Shown one piece after another: positions 1 through 5,914 of a stretch of DNA of 10,708 nucleotides. The stretch's first letter is position 1. The number at the start of each line of letters is the position of its first letter. Made by a program: the position numbers and the translations under genes. The notes beneath the pieces were generated by a model. The model searched no databases, had not been told where the DNA came from, and saw nothing but the letters and a program-made list of their open reading frames with translations. This DNA is from CBDVBD01 sp965372135. Its GTDB lineage: Bacteria; Electryoneota; RPQS01; CBDVBD01. Where the stretch lies: NCBI GenBank assembly GCA_965372135.1, contig CBDVBD010000114.1:1-10708 (forward strand). The letters are read 5' to 3'.

Positions 1-1
1 G

Positions 2-496
2 AGTATCGGCATGATTATATTCTTTGTCCTCGCGATTATTGCTGTTTTCGGCGCATTGATGGTGGTGACGCGGAAAGGTTACGGCAAGCGCAGTTCCATC
101 GAGGATTACCGGGTGACCAAGCGTGGTGCAATGGGAGTGATTACGGTGCGAACTACTGATAAGATTGGAGATATGATTGCGATTATGGAGGTGGTGGATC
201 AGGATGATTTGATGATAATTACCACTAATGGGGTAGTAATCCGGCAGGGTATTGCCCTGATTCGGACGATAGGTCGAGCGACGCAGGGAGTACGGCTGAT
301 CCGTCTGGATGAAGGGGACTCAATAGCTGATATTACTAAAGTTGTACGGGAGGACGAGGAGTCTGAAGAGTTGAATAGCGGCAACGGACCTAAATTTACC
401 CTCGAGGAAAATTCTGAAGCAGAAAGCGAAGAAAAAAGCGAAGAAAACGAAGAAAATGGGAAAGAAAACGAAAAGAATAGCGAAAAAAGTGACTAA
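2..496 (+). CDS. gyrA: DNA gyrase subunit A, C-terminal fragment (5' end outside window)
   Basis: The visible 164 residues are the end of the GyrA C-terminal beta-pinwheel, the domain that wraps DNA so that gyrase can introduce negative supercoils. The matches to the family are GYGKRSSIEDYRVTKRG, then GVITVRT, and near the end IGRATQGVRLIRLDEGD, a hallmark of the last GyrA blade. The reading frame is open from base 2, so the ATG at 11 is an internal methionine and not a start. A ~50-residue tail rich in Glu, Lys, Asn and Ser follows the last blade; acidic GyrA tails in other bacteria tune wrapping and supercoiling. The odd part is residues ~4-22 (IIFFVLAIIAVFGALMVV), a hydrophobic run slightly longer than the usual strand pair before GYGKR. 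Product identity is secure; the effect of that run is not known. Confidence 0.92.
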   Translation, partial: SIGMIIFFVLAIIAVFGALMVVTRKGYGKRSSIEDYRVTKRGAMGVITVRTTDKIGDMIAIMEVVDQDDLMIITTNGVVIRQGIALIRTIGRATQGVRLIRLDEGDSIADITKVVREDEESEELNSGNGPKFTLEENSEAESEEKSEENEENGKENEKNSEKSD

Positions 497-514
497 AAAA
501 TGCGAAAGCGTAAT

Positions 515-545
515 TTGATTATATGTAATGCATGCTCGAGATAAT
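515..545 (+). promoter_or_regulatory. Possible sigma70-like promoter for the SUMF1 gene
   Basis: TTGATT (515-520) and GATAAT (540-545) sit in the AT-rich gap between gyrA and the next gene, with a 19-base spacer, which is longer than ideal. It would give a leader of roughly 60 bases. No terminator for gyrA is visible in the gap. This is a weak pattern match and other AT-rich hexamers nearby could serve. Confidence 0.25.
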
Positions 546-611
546 TATAAAATGATTGTAATGGGGTAATTCCGTAAAACGCGTCAAAATTGTCTTCTTG
601 GAGGGATTTCG

Positions 612-1913
612 ATGAAAGAGGTTTTTACTGGTCTCCTCATAGTTTTGATTCTATTTTCATACGTTATTGCTCAGCAGAGCATTGATGTTTTGGTCGAAGG
701 TATATCCGACGGCGCAAGAAACTCTCAGCAGCAAGACCGTGATGAAGCGATCCTGGATGCGAAGTTGAAAGCCATCGAACGCGCCGGTGTTTCCATCGAA
801 GCGGTTACTGTGATGGAGAATTTCAAACTGAAGAGCGATTGGGTGAAAGCCAAAGCTGATGGAGTAATATTACCGGGATTTCAGATTCTGGACCAAGGAT
901 ATGGTGCGGATGGATTGTATCATGTGGTGCTGTCCGGAAAAGTGTCAAAAGATGGAGAAGCAGCAGGAGACAGCGAAGGTGACAGGAAATTTCGAATGGC
1001 GAAGCTGCTGCTGGAAACTGATAAGAACAGAGCCTTAGGGCTTCTCCGTGAAGTGGTTGACAATTATCAGGATTGTTCTTCTGCAGATGATGCTTTGTAT
1101 AATCTAATCATCAATGCTGACAGCAAACTGCAAGAAGACGAATATTTAATCAAATTGAAAGCATATTACCCCAAAAGTTCTTATATAGCAAGGGCAGAGA
1201 TTTGGATAAATGAGGCAAGTTGGAGTAATATCACAGCTCCCATCCATTGGATACGTATCCCCGGCGGCTCGTTTATGATGGGATCACCGTCTACTGAAGA
1301 AGGTAGGGATTCCGATGAAGGTCCCCGGCATCGAGTGACTGTCCAGCCATTTTATATGATGACCACCGAGGTGACTCAGGCGCAGTGGATAGCGGTGATG
1401 GGAAATAACCCATCTCATTTTAAAGGAGATAATCTGCCGGTGGAAAATGTATCTTGGAATGACTGTCAGGAATTTTTTAAGAAGCTGAACCAGAATGATC
1501 AGGGGAAGGGATACCGGCTGCCCACGGAAGCGGAATGGGAGTATGCCTGCCGGGCTGGGACTACAACCCGATTCCACAATGGCGACAACATCAGCGACTT
1601 CAACCGAGTAGCATGGCATTTAGGAAATTCTGAAAGTAAAACTAATCCAGTGAGCGGCAGACAGCCAAATGATATGGGGTTGTACGATATGCACGGGAAT
1701 GCGTGGGAATGGTGTGAGGATAGATATCACCCTTCGTACCATGATGCACCCACTAATGGTAGTGTCTGGTTGTCGGGCGGTAGCGGCAGCCGCGTTTTGC
1801 GGGGCGGTTCGTGGAACCATAGCAGTTCTCAAGCACGATGTGCCAATCGTAGCTACGGCGATCCATCGAACCAGTATAGCTACATAGGTTTCCGTTGCGC
1901 ACGAAATCCTTGA
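612..1913 (+). CDS. Secreted SUMF1 / FGE-fold protein with FlgT-like N-terminal domain
   Basis: 433 residues. A signal peptide (residues 1-20, VIA before QQ) is followed by a domain at ~22-112 of the kind seen in FlgT/LPP20 N-termini: alternating strands, an Ala-rich helix (DEAILDAKLKAIERAGV) and DGLYHVVLSGKV. A helical, TPR-like linker spans ~125-200. The SUMF1 (formylglycine-generating-enzyme) fold spans ~212-431, with IPGGSFMMGS, TTEVTQAQW, RLPTEAEWEYACRAG, GLYDMHGNAWEWCEDR, RVLRGGSW and IGFRCA. The active-site Cys pair of true sulfatase-activating enzymes, just after RGGS, is missing: the segment reads WNHSSSQARC. A sulfatase-maturing role is therefore unlikely, and a C-type-lectin-like binding scaffold is the better guess. 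The tail (402-424) is rich in Asn, Ser, Tyr and Gly, as in retroelement-diversified proteins. The start is supported by GGAGGG at 600-605, six bases upstream. Confidence 0.87.
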   Translation: MKEVFTGLLIVLILFSYVIAQQSIDVLVEGISDGARNSQQQDRDEAILDAKLKAIERAGVSIEAVTVMENFKLKSDWVKAKADGVILPGFQILDQGYGADGLYHVVLSGKVSKDGEAAGDSEGDRKFRMAKLLLETDKNRALGLLREVVDNYQDCSSADDALYNLIINADSKLQEDEYLIKLKAYYPKSSYIARAEIWINEASWSNITAPIHWIRIPGGSFMMGSPSTEEGRDSDEGPRHRVTVQPFYMMTTEVTQAQWIAVMGNNPSHFKGDNLPVENVSWNDCQEFFKKLNQNDQGKGYRLPTEAEWEYACRAGTTTRFHNGDNISDFNRVAWHLGNSESKTNPVSGRQPNDMGLYDMHGNAWEWCEDRYHPSYHDAPTNGSVWLSGGSGSRVLRGGSWNHSSSQARCANRSYGDPSNQYSYIGFRCARNP

Positions 1914-1957
1914 CACTTGTTTTCTTGGTGGTTGGGGTCGGGAAGTTAGCAAGTTAG

Positions 1958-1976
1958 CAAGTGTGAAAGGGATCAA
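1958..1976 (+). repeat. 19-base word shared with two downstream intergenic repeats
   Basis: CAAGTGTGAAAGGGATCAA occurs here and again, exactly, at 3915-3933 and 5714-5732, each time within about 50 bases after a stop codon. Here it follows a short tandem (GTTAGCAA twice, 1945-1960) and the rest of the longer module is absent. It appears to be a fragment of the intergenic repeat found behind the two propeller genes. Confidence 0.75.
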
Positions 1977-2011
1977 TTCGCCCATGGCGGACAAGGTTTG
2001 CAAGTTTAAGA

Positions 2012-2054
2012 CCGCCAGGGTACTCTGCCAGCTGGCGGATTAAAACCTGGCGGG
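2012..2054 (+). repeat. CCGCCAG / CTGGCGG inverted-repeat cluster
   Basis: CCGCCAG (2012-2018) pairs with CTGGCGG (2032-2038), and a third arm, CCTGGCGGG (2046-2054), could pair with the first instead. The second arm lies in the 10-base palindrome GCCAGCTGGC. This is a hairpin-forming intergenic repeat in the 218-base gap between two genes. There is no T-tract after it, so it does not look like an intrinsic terminator. Confidence 0.55.
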
Positions 2055-2063
2055 AATAAAAGA

Positions 2064-2106
2064 CTCGACACTCATCATCAGCAATTTCCTGCTGAGGACA
2101 GTCGAG
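2064..2106 (+). promoter_or_regulatory. Nested stem-loop in the leader of the first propeller gene
   Basis: CTCGAC (2064-2069) is complementary to GTCGAG (2101-2106), and inside it CAGCA (2079-2083) pairs with TGCTG (2090-2094) around a six-base loop. The structure ends 15 bases before the Shine-Dalgarno sequence. It could be a leader structure affecting translation or just another intergenic hairpin. No known riboswitch class is recognised. Confidence 0.35.
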
Positions 2107-2120
2107 GGGTAAGATTTTGT

Positions 2121-2126
2121 GGAGGT
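2121..2126 (+). promoter_or_regulatory. Shine-Dalgarno that fixes the start at 2132
   Basis: GGAGGT lies five bases before ATG 2132. An in-frame TTG at 2117 would give five extra residues but would place this strong site inside the gene, so 2132 is preferred. Confidence 0.8.
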
Positions 2127-2131
2127 GGATT

Positions 2132-3913
2132 ATGAAACGGGTAGTATGTTCTTTGACATTGATTGTTTTCGTGGCAACAATGCTGTTTGCTCAGCCTGTT
2201 CCGGACACGTTGTGGACGCAACATTACCAGTACACAAACTGGGTTTTTGGTTCGGATGTAGCCTTCGGCATTTGCCAAACATCAGATAACGGTTATATCA
2301 TAAGCGGCTCCACAGAATCATCCACTGCGTACCATTCGGAAATGTACCTCTTGAAAATCGACTCCAATGGAGAAATTCTATGGGAACGAATCCATGGCGG
2401 TCCTTGGAACGATTGGGCGACGTCCATCTTGCAGACTGCTGATCTTGGATATATATTCACCGGGATGAGTGCGGTAACTATGACTGATTATGACCTATGT
2501 TTGACAAAACTCGACTCTCTGGGAGACACACTGTGGGTAAGGATGTTTGGAGGAGCCGAACGTGACGAGGGCGAGGAGGTTCAAATAGCGGCTGATGGTG
2601 GATACATTGTTGCTGGATGGACCTGGTCTTTTGGGTCGGAGATGAGTGATTGTTATGTCGTAAAAACATCAAGTGACGGAAGTCTCGATTGGTCTCAAAC
2701 ATATGGCGGTCCTGACTGCGAATATGCAATGTCTATAGATCAGGCATCTGACGGGGGATACATCATTGGCGCGATCACTGGATTCTTTGTCAATTATGAT
2801 TATTATGTAATCAAGATCAATTCTCGCGGTACAGTGATCTGGGACAGCACTTATGGGGGACCGGGTTCAGACATGGCGTATTCCGTTACCCAGACAAACG
2901 ACGGAGGTTATATCATCGCCGGGCATTCCAATTCGTTCAGCACTTCGGGAACATGGGAATGCTATGTTGTGAAAATCGATAGTATCGGGCAAACACAATG
3001 GACTCAGACAATTGGACAGGAATTGACGGACTTTAGAGTCTATAGCGTTCAACAAACAGACGACGGTAGGTACATGATCGCGGGGGAAGTGGAATATTTG
3101 TATCCGAGTGATGTTGATTACTTCCTGGCAAAATTGGATTCAACGGGTGACACACTATGGACTCGAACGTATGGGGGTTTTGAAATCCAACGTGCCTATG
3201 TCGGCATACAAACCACCGATGGAGGGTACATCCTCGCTGGGGAAGATTTCTACTACGATGTTGAAGGCGATGTTTACGTAGTAAAAACCGAGGCAGATCA
3301 ATGTCAGATGCCTTACATAGTGGTGTCGGACGACAGCTTGGATTTTGGGTTTGTTTTGTTGGAGCAGCCGGAGGAACTGTGGTTGACAATTTACAATTTC
3401 GGAGATACCACCTTGGTGTTGAACGATATTTATGCCAGTCAGCACTGTTTTGGTACGTTGTGGAATCCAGCGGATAGTTTGGTAAGTCCAGGGGATAGCC
3501 TGGCGATCACGGTATTCTTCTCTCCTGATGATAGTATTGCTTACGAAGAAACACTGACCATAGATAACAATGATCATTTGGTTGAAGTGCAGCTTCGCGG
3601 TTACGGGGTATGCTATGAGGCAACTTTAAGTGAATTTTCTAAGCTACCGGAAACGTATGTGTTAAGGGGAGCGTATCCCAATCCGTTTAACGCCAATACC
3701 ATAATATCGTATGATGTTCCTATGGTTGGAGCGATGCAGATTTCAGCGTATGATGTGTTGGGGAGGAAGGTGGTGACATTGATAGATGAGGAGGCTGGGG
3801 TCGGCAGATATCAAGTGGTGTGGGATGCGGGGGATCTGCCCAGTGGGGTTTATTTTGTGCGGATGGTGGCGGGGGATTTTCGGCAGGTGAGGAAGGTTGT
3901 TTTATTGAAGTAA
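2132..3913 (+). CDS. Secreted seven-repeat (propeller-like) protein with ASH-like domain and type IX sorting tail
   Basis: 593 residues. A signal peptide (1-20, ATMLFA before QP) leads to seven repeats. Each has a core such as QTNDGGYIIAG, then a strand like YVVKIDS, then TLWTRTYGG; the cores start at residues 49, 101, 151, 204, 254, 308 and 360. The N-terminus opens with PDTLWTQ, the strand type that the last repeat lacks, so a closed seven-bladed beta-propeller is predicted. Residues ~394-491 resemble ASPM-SPD2-Hydin (ASH)-type beta-sandwich domains (SLDFGFV, NFGDTTL, VFFSPDD). Residues ~505-593 form the sorting domain (AYPNPFN, DVLGRKVVTL, SGVYFVRM, KVVLLK), which in related proteins directs export by the type IX system and attachment to the cell surface. 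It is a paralogue of the next gene, with nearly identical 3' DNA. Ligand and function are unknown. Confidence 0.87.
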   Translation: MKRVVCSLTLIVFVATMLFAQPVPDTLWTQHYQYTNWVFGSDVAFGICQTSDNGYIISGSTESSTAYHSEMYLLKIDSNGEILWERIHGGPWNDWATSILQTADLGYIFTGMSAVTMTDYDLCLTKLDSLGDTLWVRMFGGAERDEGEEVQIAADGGYIVAGWTWSFGSEMSDCYVVKTSSDGSLDWSQTYGGPDCEYAMSIDQASDGGYIIGAITGFFVNYDYYVIKINSRGTVIWDSTYGGPGSDMAYSVTQTNDGGYIIAGHSNSFSTSGTWECYVVKIDSIGQTQWTQTIGQELTDFRVYSVQQTDDGRYMIAGEVEYLYPSDVDYFLAKLDSTGDTLWTRTYGGFEIQRAYVGIQTTDGGYILAGEDFYYDVEGDVYVVKTEADQCQMPYIVVSDDSLDFGFVLLEQPEELWLTIYNFGDTTLVLNDIYASQHCFGTLWNPADSLVSPGDSLAITVFFSPDDSIAYEETLTIDNNDHLVEVQLRGYGVCYEATLSEFSKLPETYVLRGAYPNPFNANTIISYDVPMVGAMQISAYDVLGRKVVTLIDEEAGVGRYQVVWDAGDLPSGVYFVRMVAGDFRQVRKVVLLK

Positions 3914-3955
3914 TCAAGTGTGAAAGGGATCAAGGGAGCAAGAAAGAGATTGCTT
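3758..3955 (+). repeat. ~198-bp near-identical block, copy 1 (3' gene end plus repeat start)
   Basis: Aligned without gaps to 5557-5754, this block shows about a dozen mismatches by eye. The first 60 bases (3758-3817) match perfectly. It covers the last ~51 codons of the gene, the stop codon (TAA here, TGA in the other copy) and 42 bases beyond it. Upstream of the block the two genes diverge strongly in DNA sequence. Confidence 0.85.
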
Positions 3956-4068
3956 CTCCCGATAAGTCGGGATCGCAATGACGGGCTGGAAGCCCTATTA
4001 ACGGACTTGAATACGGGAAGCATGCTTCCCGAAAACAAAGCGCCCTCAAGGGCGCACTCCAAAGAAAG
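3913..4068 (+). repeat. Multi-hairpin intergenic module, copy A
   Basis: Elements in order: a conserved lead (3913-3955) ending in GAGATTGCTT; outer arms ATTGC (3949-3953) and GCAAT (3975-3979) around an inner stem CCCGA/TCGGG (3958-3971); hairpin GGGCT-gga-AGCCC (3983-3995); perfect 18-base palindrome CGGGAAGCATGCTTCCCG (4014-4031); hairpin GCGCCC-tcaa-GGGCGC (4040-4055); and the conserved tail ACTCCAAAGAA. No gene is visible here. The 320-base gap before the next start is filled by this copy and copy B. Confidence 0.8.
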
Positions 4069-4070
4069 AA

Positions 4071-4201
4071 TGTCAGGATCGCATCCCGCTTAGGCGGGAC
4101 TGACCTACAACAACATTCACGGGCGAGATGCCCGTGATATAGTATCGAATACAGGAAGCAAGTTTTCTGTAACAAGGCGCCCTCAAGGGCGCACTCCAAA
4201 A
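4071..4201 (+). repeat. Multi-hairpin intergenic module, copy B (divergent, 5' lead missing)
   Basis: GTCAG (4072-4076) and CTGAC (4100-4104) enclose TCCCGC-ttag-GCGGGA (4084-4099). Then come CACGGGC-gagat-GCCCGTG (4118-4136), ACAGGAA/TTTCTGT with one G-T wobble (4151-4170), and GCGCCC-tcaa-GGGCGC (4177-4192) followed by ACTCCAAA. The hairpin order matches copies A and C, but the stem sequences of the first three differ. It sits directly behind copy A, giving a tandem arrangement. Confidence 0.75.
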
Positions 4202-4223
4202 ACTGAAATCGGGTGGTAATAAC

Positions 4224-4229
4224 AGAGGT
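4224..4229 (+). promoter_or_regulatory. Shine-Dalgarno that fixes the start at 4234
   Basis: AGAGGT lies four bases before ATG 4234. The in-frame GTG at 4213 has no such site and would put seven residues in front of the signal peptide. Confidence 0.7.
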
Positions 4230-4233
4230 AATT

Positions 4234-5712
4234 ATGAGGGTTGAATTAAAATATATTTGTTTGTTGTTATCTTTGTTGGTGATTGTATTTGGAAGTGTGG
4301 GGTATGGGCAGGCACCGGATACGTTGTGGACCAGGGCGTATGGGAGTCCGGGGATCGAAGAAGCGTTTTCGGTGAAACAGACATCAGACAGCGGGTATAT
4401 TATTGCCGGACATACTCGAGTGGGAATTGGCAGCAGTCCGGATGTGTATTTAGTGAAAACCGACGCCGATGGGGATACGTTGTGGACCGGAAGGTATGAT
4501 TGGGGGGAGAGTAATTCGTATTATACTGTGATGCAGACATCGGATGGAGGGTATGTGGTGGTGGGATCGCATGGGGAATTGGTGATTCCCAATTACGATG
4601 TGTACACGGTGATAATGAAAACGGATTCGTTGGGGGGAGAGGTTTGGACGCAGACATTTGGGGAGGGGAATTACAGCACCGATTTTTGGGCGTATGATGC
4701 AGTACAGACGGATGACGGAGGATTTGCGGTTTCCGGCAGGTTGTATTCTACCACATCGGAAGTGCTGTTAATCAAGACGGATAGTTTGGGAGGGGAAGAA
4801 TGGTCGAGGACGTATCCTAACGGCAGTTATGGGTGGTCGGTGATGCAGACAAATGACGGGGGGTTCGTGGTGGTGGGAGTTACGTCATCATCGTTTCCTG
4901 GTGGGACGAATTTCTATATGGTGAAGACTGATGCCAATGGGGATTCGATATGGACAAGGTCTTATGGTGGGGATGGTAACGAAAAGGCGTATTCGGTAGT
5001 GCAGACGGATAATGGAGGGTATATTTTGGCGGGGTACACCGATTCTTTTGGTGCAGGAGCCTGGGATTTTTATGTGGTGAAGACCCGAGATATTGGGGAT
5101 ACGTTGTGGAGCCGGACTTACGGGGGCGTAGCGAACGATGTAGCGTATCAGATCCGGCAGGTTTCGGATGGGGGGTATATTATGGCGGGGTACGAAGTGT
5201 CCAATGTAACATGGGAGTATAACCAGCGGGTGATAAAGATCGATGGTGATGGGGAAGTGGAATGGGGGGCTGTTTACGGCGGGGGCAGTGATGATGAAGC
5301 GTATGATGTAGTGCAAACATCGGATGGGGGGTATATTGTGGCGGGATTTACGGCGTCGTACGGTGCTGGGGATCGGGATTTTTATGTGGTGAAGATTGGT
5401 CCGGATGAACCGAGTGGGATGCCATTGGCGGGAACTGATGTTTTGCCAATAGAGTATGTGTTACATCCAGCGTATCCGAATCCGTTTAATGCGCAGGCGA
5501 CGATTCGGTATGATGTGCCGGTGAATAGGGTAGTTGGGATAGCGGTGTTCGATGTATTGGGGAGGAAGGTGGTGACATTGATAGATGAGGAGGCTGGGGT
5601 CGGCAGATATCAAGTGATGTGGGATGCGGGGGATTTGCCCAGTGGGGTGTATTTTGTGAGGATGGAAGCGGGGGATTTTCGGCAGGTGAGGAAGGTGGTG
5701 CTTTTGAAGTGA
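4234..5712 (+). CDS. Secreted seven-repeat (propeller-like) protein with type IX sorting tail
   Basis: 492 residues. A signal peptide (1-~25, hydrophobic LLLSLLVIVFG) is followed directly by PDTLWTRAYG, then seven repeats with cores starting at residues 49, 101, 158, 205, 257, 309 and 361 (for example QTSDGGYIVAG), mostly 52 residues apart. Each repeat has three strand motifs: QTSDGGYIxAG, DFYVVKTD and GDTLWTRTYGG. The seventh ends after FYVVKIG and lacks the third motif, which instead occurs at the N-terminus; this is the signature of a ring closed by its own N-terminal strand. The sorting domain spans ~408-492 (AYPNPFN to KVVLLK). There are no Cys residues in the repeats and no catalytic motif is visible, so a surface binding or structural role is more likely than enzymatic activity. 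Unlike its upstream paralogue it lacks the ASH-like domain. Its DNA is G-rich throughout. Confidence 0.87.
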   Translation: MRVELKYICLLLSLLVIVFGSVGYGQAPDTLWTRAYGSPGIEEAFSVKQTSDSGYIIAGHTRVGIGSSPDVYLVKTDADGDTLWTGRYDWGESNSYYTVMQTSDGGYVVVGSHGELVIPNYDVYTVIMKTDSLGGEVWTQTFGEGNYSTDFWAYDAVQTDDGGFAVSGRLYSTTSEVLLIKTDSLGGEEWSRTYPNGSYGWSVMQTNDGGFVVVGVTSSSFPGGTNFYMVKTDANGDSIWTRSYGGDGNEKAYSVVQTDNGGYILAGYTDSFGAGAWDFYVVKTRDIGDTLWSRTYGGVANDVAYQIRQVSDGGYIMAGYEVSNVTWEYNQRVIKIDGDGEVEWGAVYGGGSDDEAYDVVQTSDGGYIVAGFTASYGAGDRDFYVVKIGPDEPSGMPLAGTDVLPIEYVLHPAYPNPFNAQATIRYDVPVNRVVGIAVFDVLGRKVVTLIDEEAGVGRYQVMWDAGDLPSGVYFVRMEAGDFRQVRKVVLLK

Positions 5713-5754
5713 TCAAGTGTGAAAGGGATCAAGAGAGCAAGAAAGAGATTGCTT
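5557..5754 (+). repeat. ~198-bp near-identical block, copy 2
   Basis: Partner of 3758-3955. At protein level the shared part, from VLGRKVVTL to the last residue, differs at only two positions (V/M after YQV, V/E after VRM). The identity continues past the stop codon into the intergenic repeat as far as base 5754. Confidence 0.85.
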
Positions 5755-5884
5755 TCCGCCGGTCGGCGGATCTTCGACGCGTTGCTCGCAATGACGGGGT
5801 TATAAGCCCATGTGACGTATCTGAATTCAGGAAGCAGGCTTCCTGTATACAAAGCGCAAGCAAGCTTGCGCACTCCAAAGAATA
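5712..5884 (+). repeat. Multi-hairpin intergenic module, copy C
   Basis: Same order as copy A: lead (5712-5754); outer arms ATTGC (5748-5752) and GCAAT (5788-5792) around CCGCC-ggtc-GGCGG (5756-5769); a weak GGGTT/AGCCC hairpin with one wobble near 5796-5810; CAGGAAGC-ag-GCTTCCTG (5828-5845); GCGCAAG-caag-CTTGCGC (5854-5871); and tail ACTCCAAAGAA. The last two stems differ from copy A at paired positions on both sides, so pairing is preserved. No gene is supported in this gap. Confidence 0.8.
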
Positions 5885-5914
5885 ATTACATAGAGGGTTA
5901 GAAAGAAGAGAACT

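Noticed and set aside
11..496. A small membrane-anchored protein starting at ATG 11 with a hydrophobic N-terminus
   Set aside because: The downstream residues are clear GyrA C-terminal sequence and the frame is open to the window edge, so ATG 11 is internal and the hydrophobic run is a beta-strand region rather than a membrane anchor.
612..1913. Sulfatase-activating enzyme annotation
   Set aside because: The two active-site cysteines after RGGSW are missing, and no sulfatase gene lies nearby.
2117..2131. TTG start for the first propeller gene
   Set aside because: It would place the strong GGAGGT inside the gene and add WRWI in front of a good signal peptide; ATG 2132 is better.
4014..4055. 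Intrinsic terminator behind the first propeller gene
   Set aside because: Both stems are strong but neither is followed by a T-tract on either strand; they are better described as part of the repeat module, though they could still pause transcription.
3913..4201. CRISPR array or transposon with terminal inverted repeats
   Set aside because: Repeat units are hairpin modules of over 100 bases without regular spacers, and no terminal inverted repeats, target-site duplications or transposase are seen.
5619..5885. An 88-codon open frame overlapping the 3' end of the second propeller gene and module C
   Set aside because: It is in another frame of a well-supported gene and then runs through hairpin repeats; there is no ribosome-binding site and no recognisable product.
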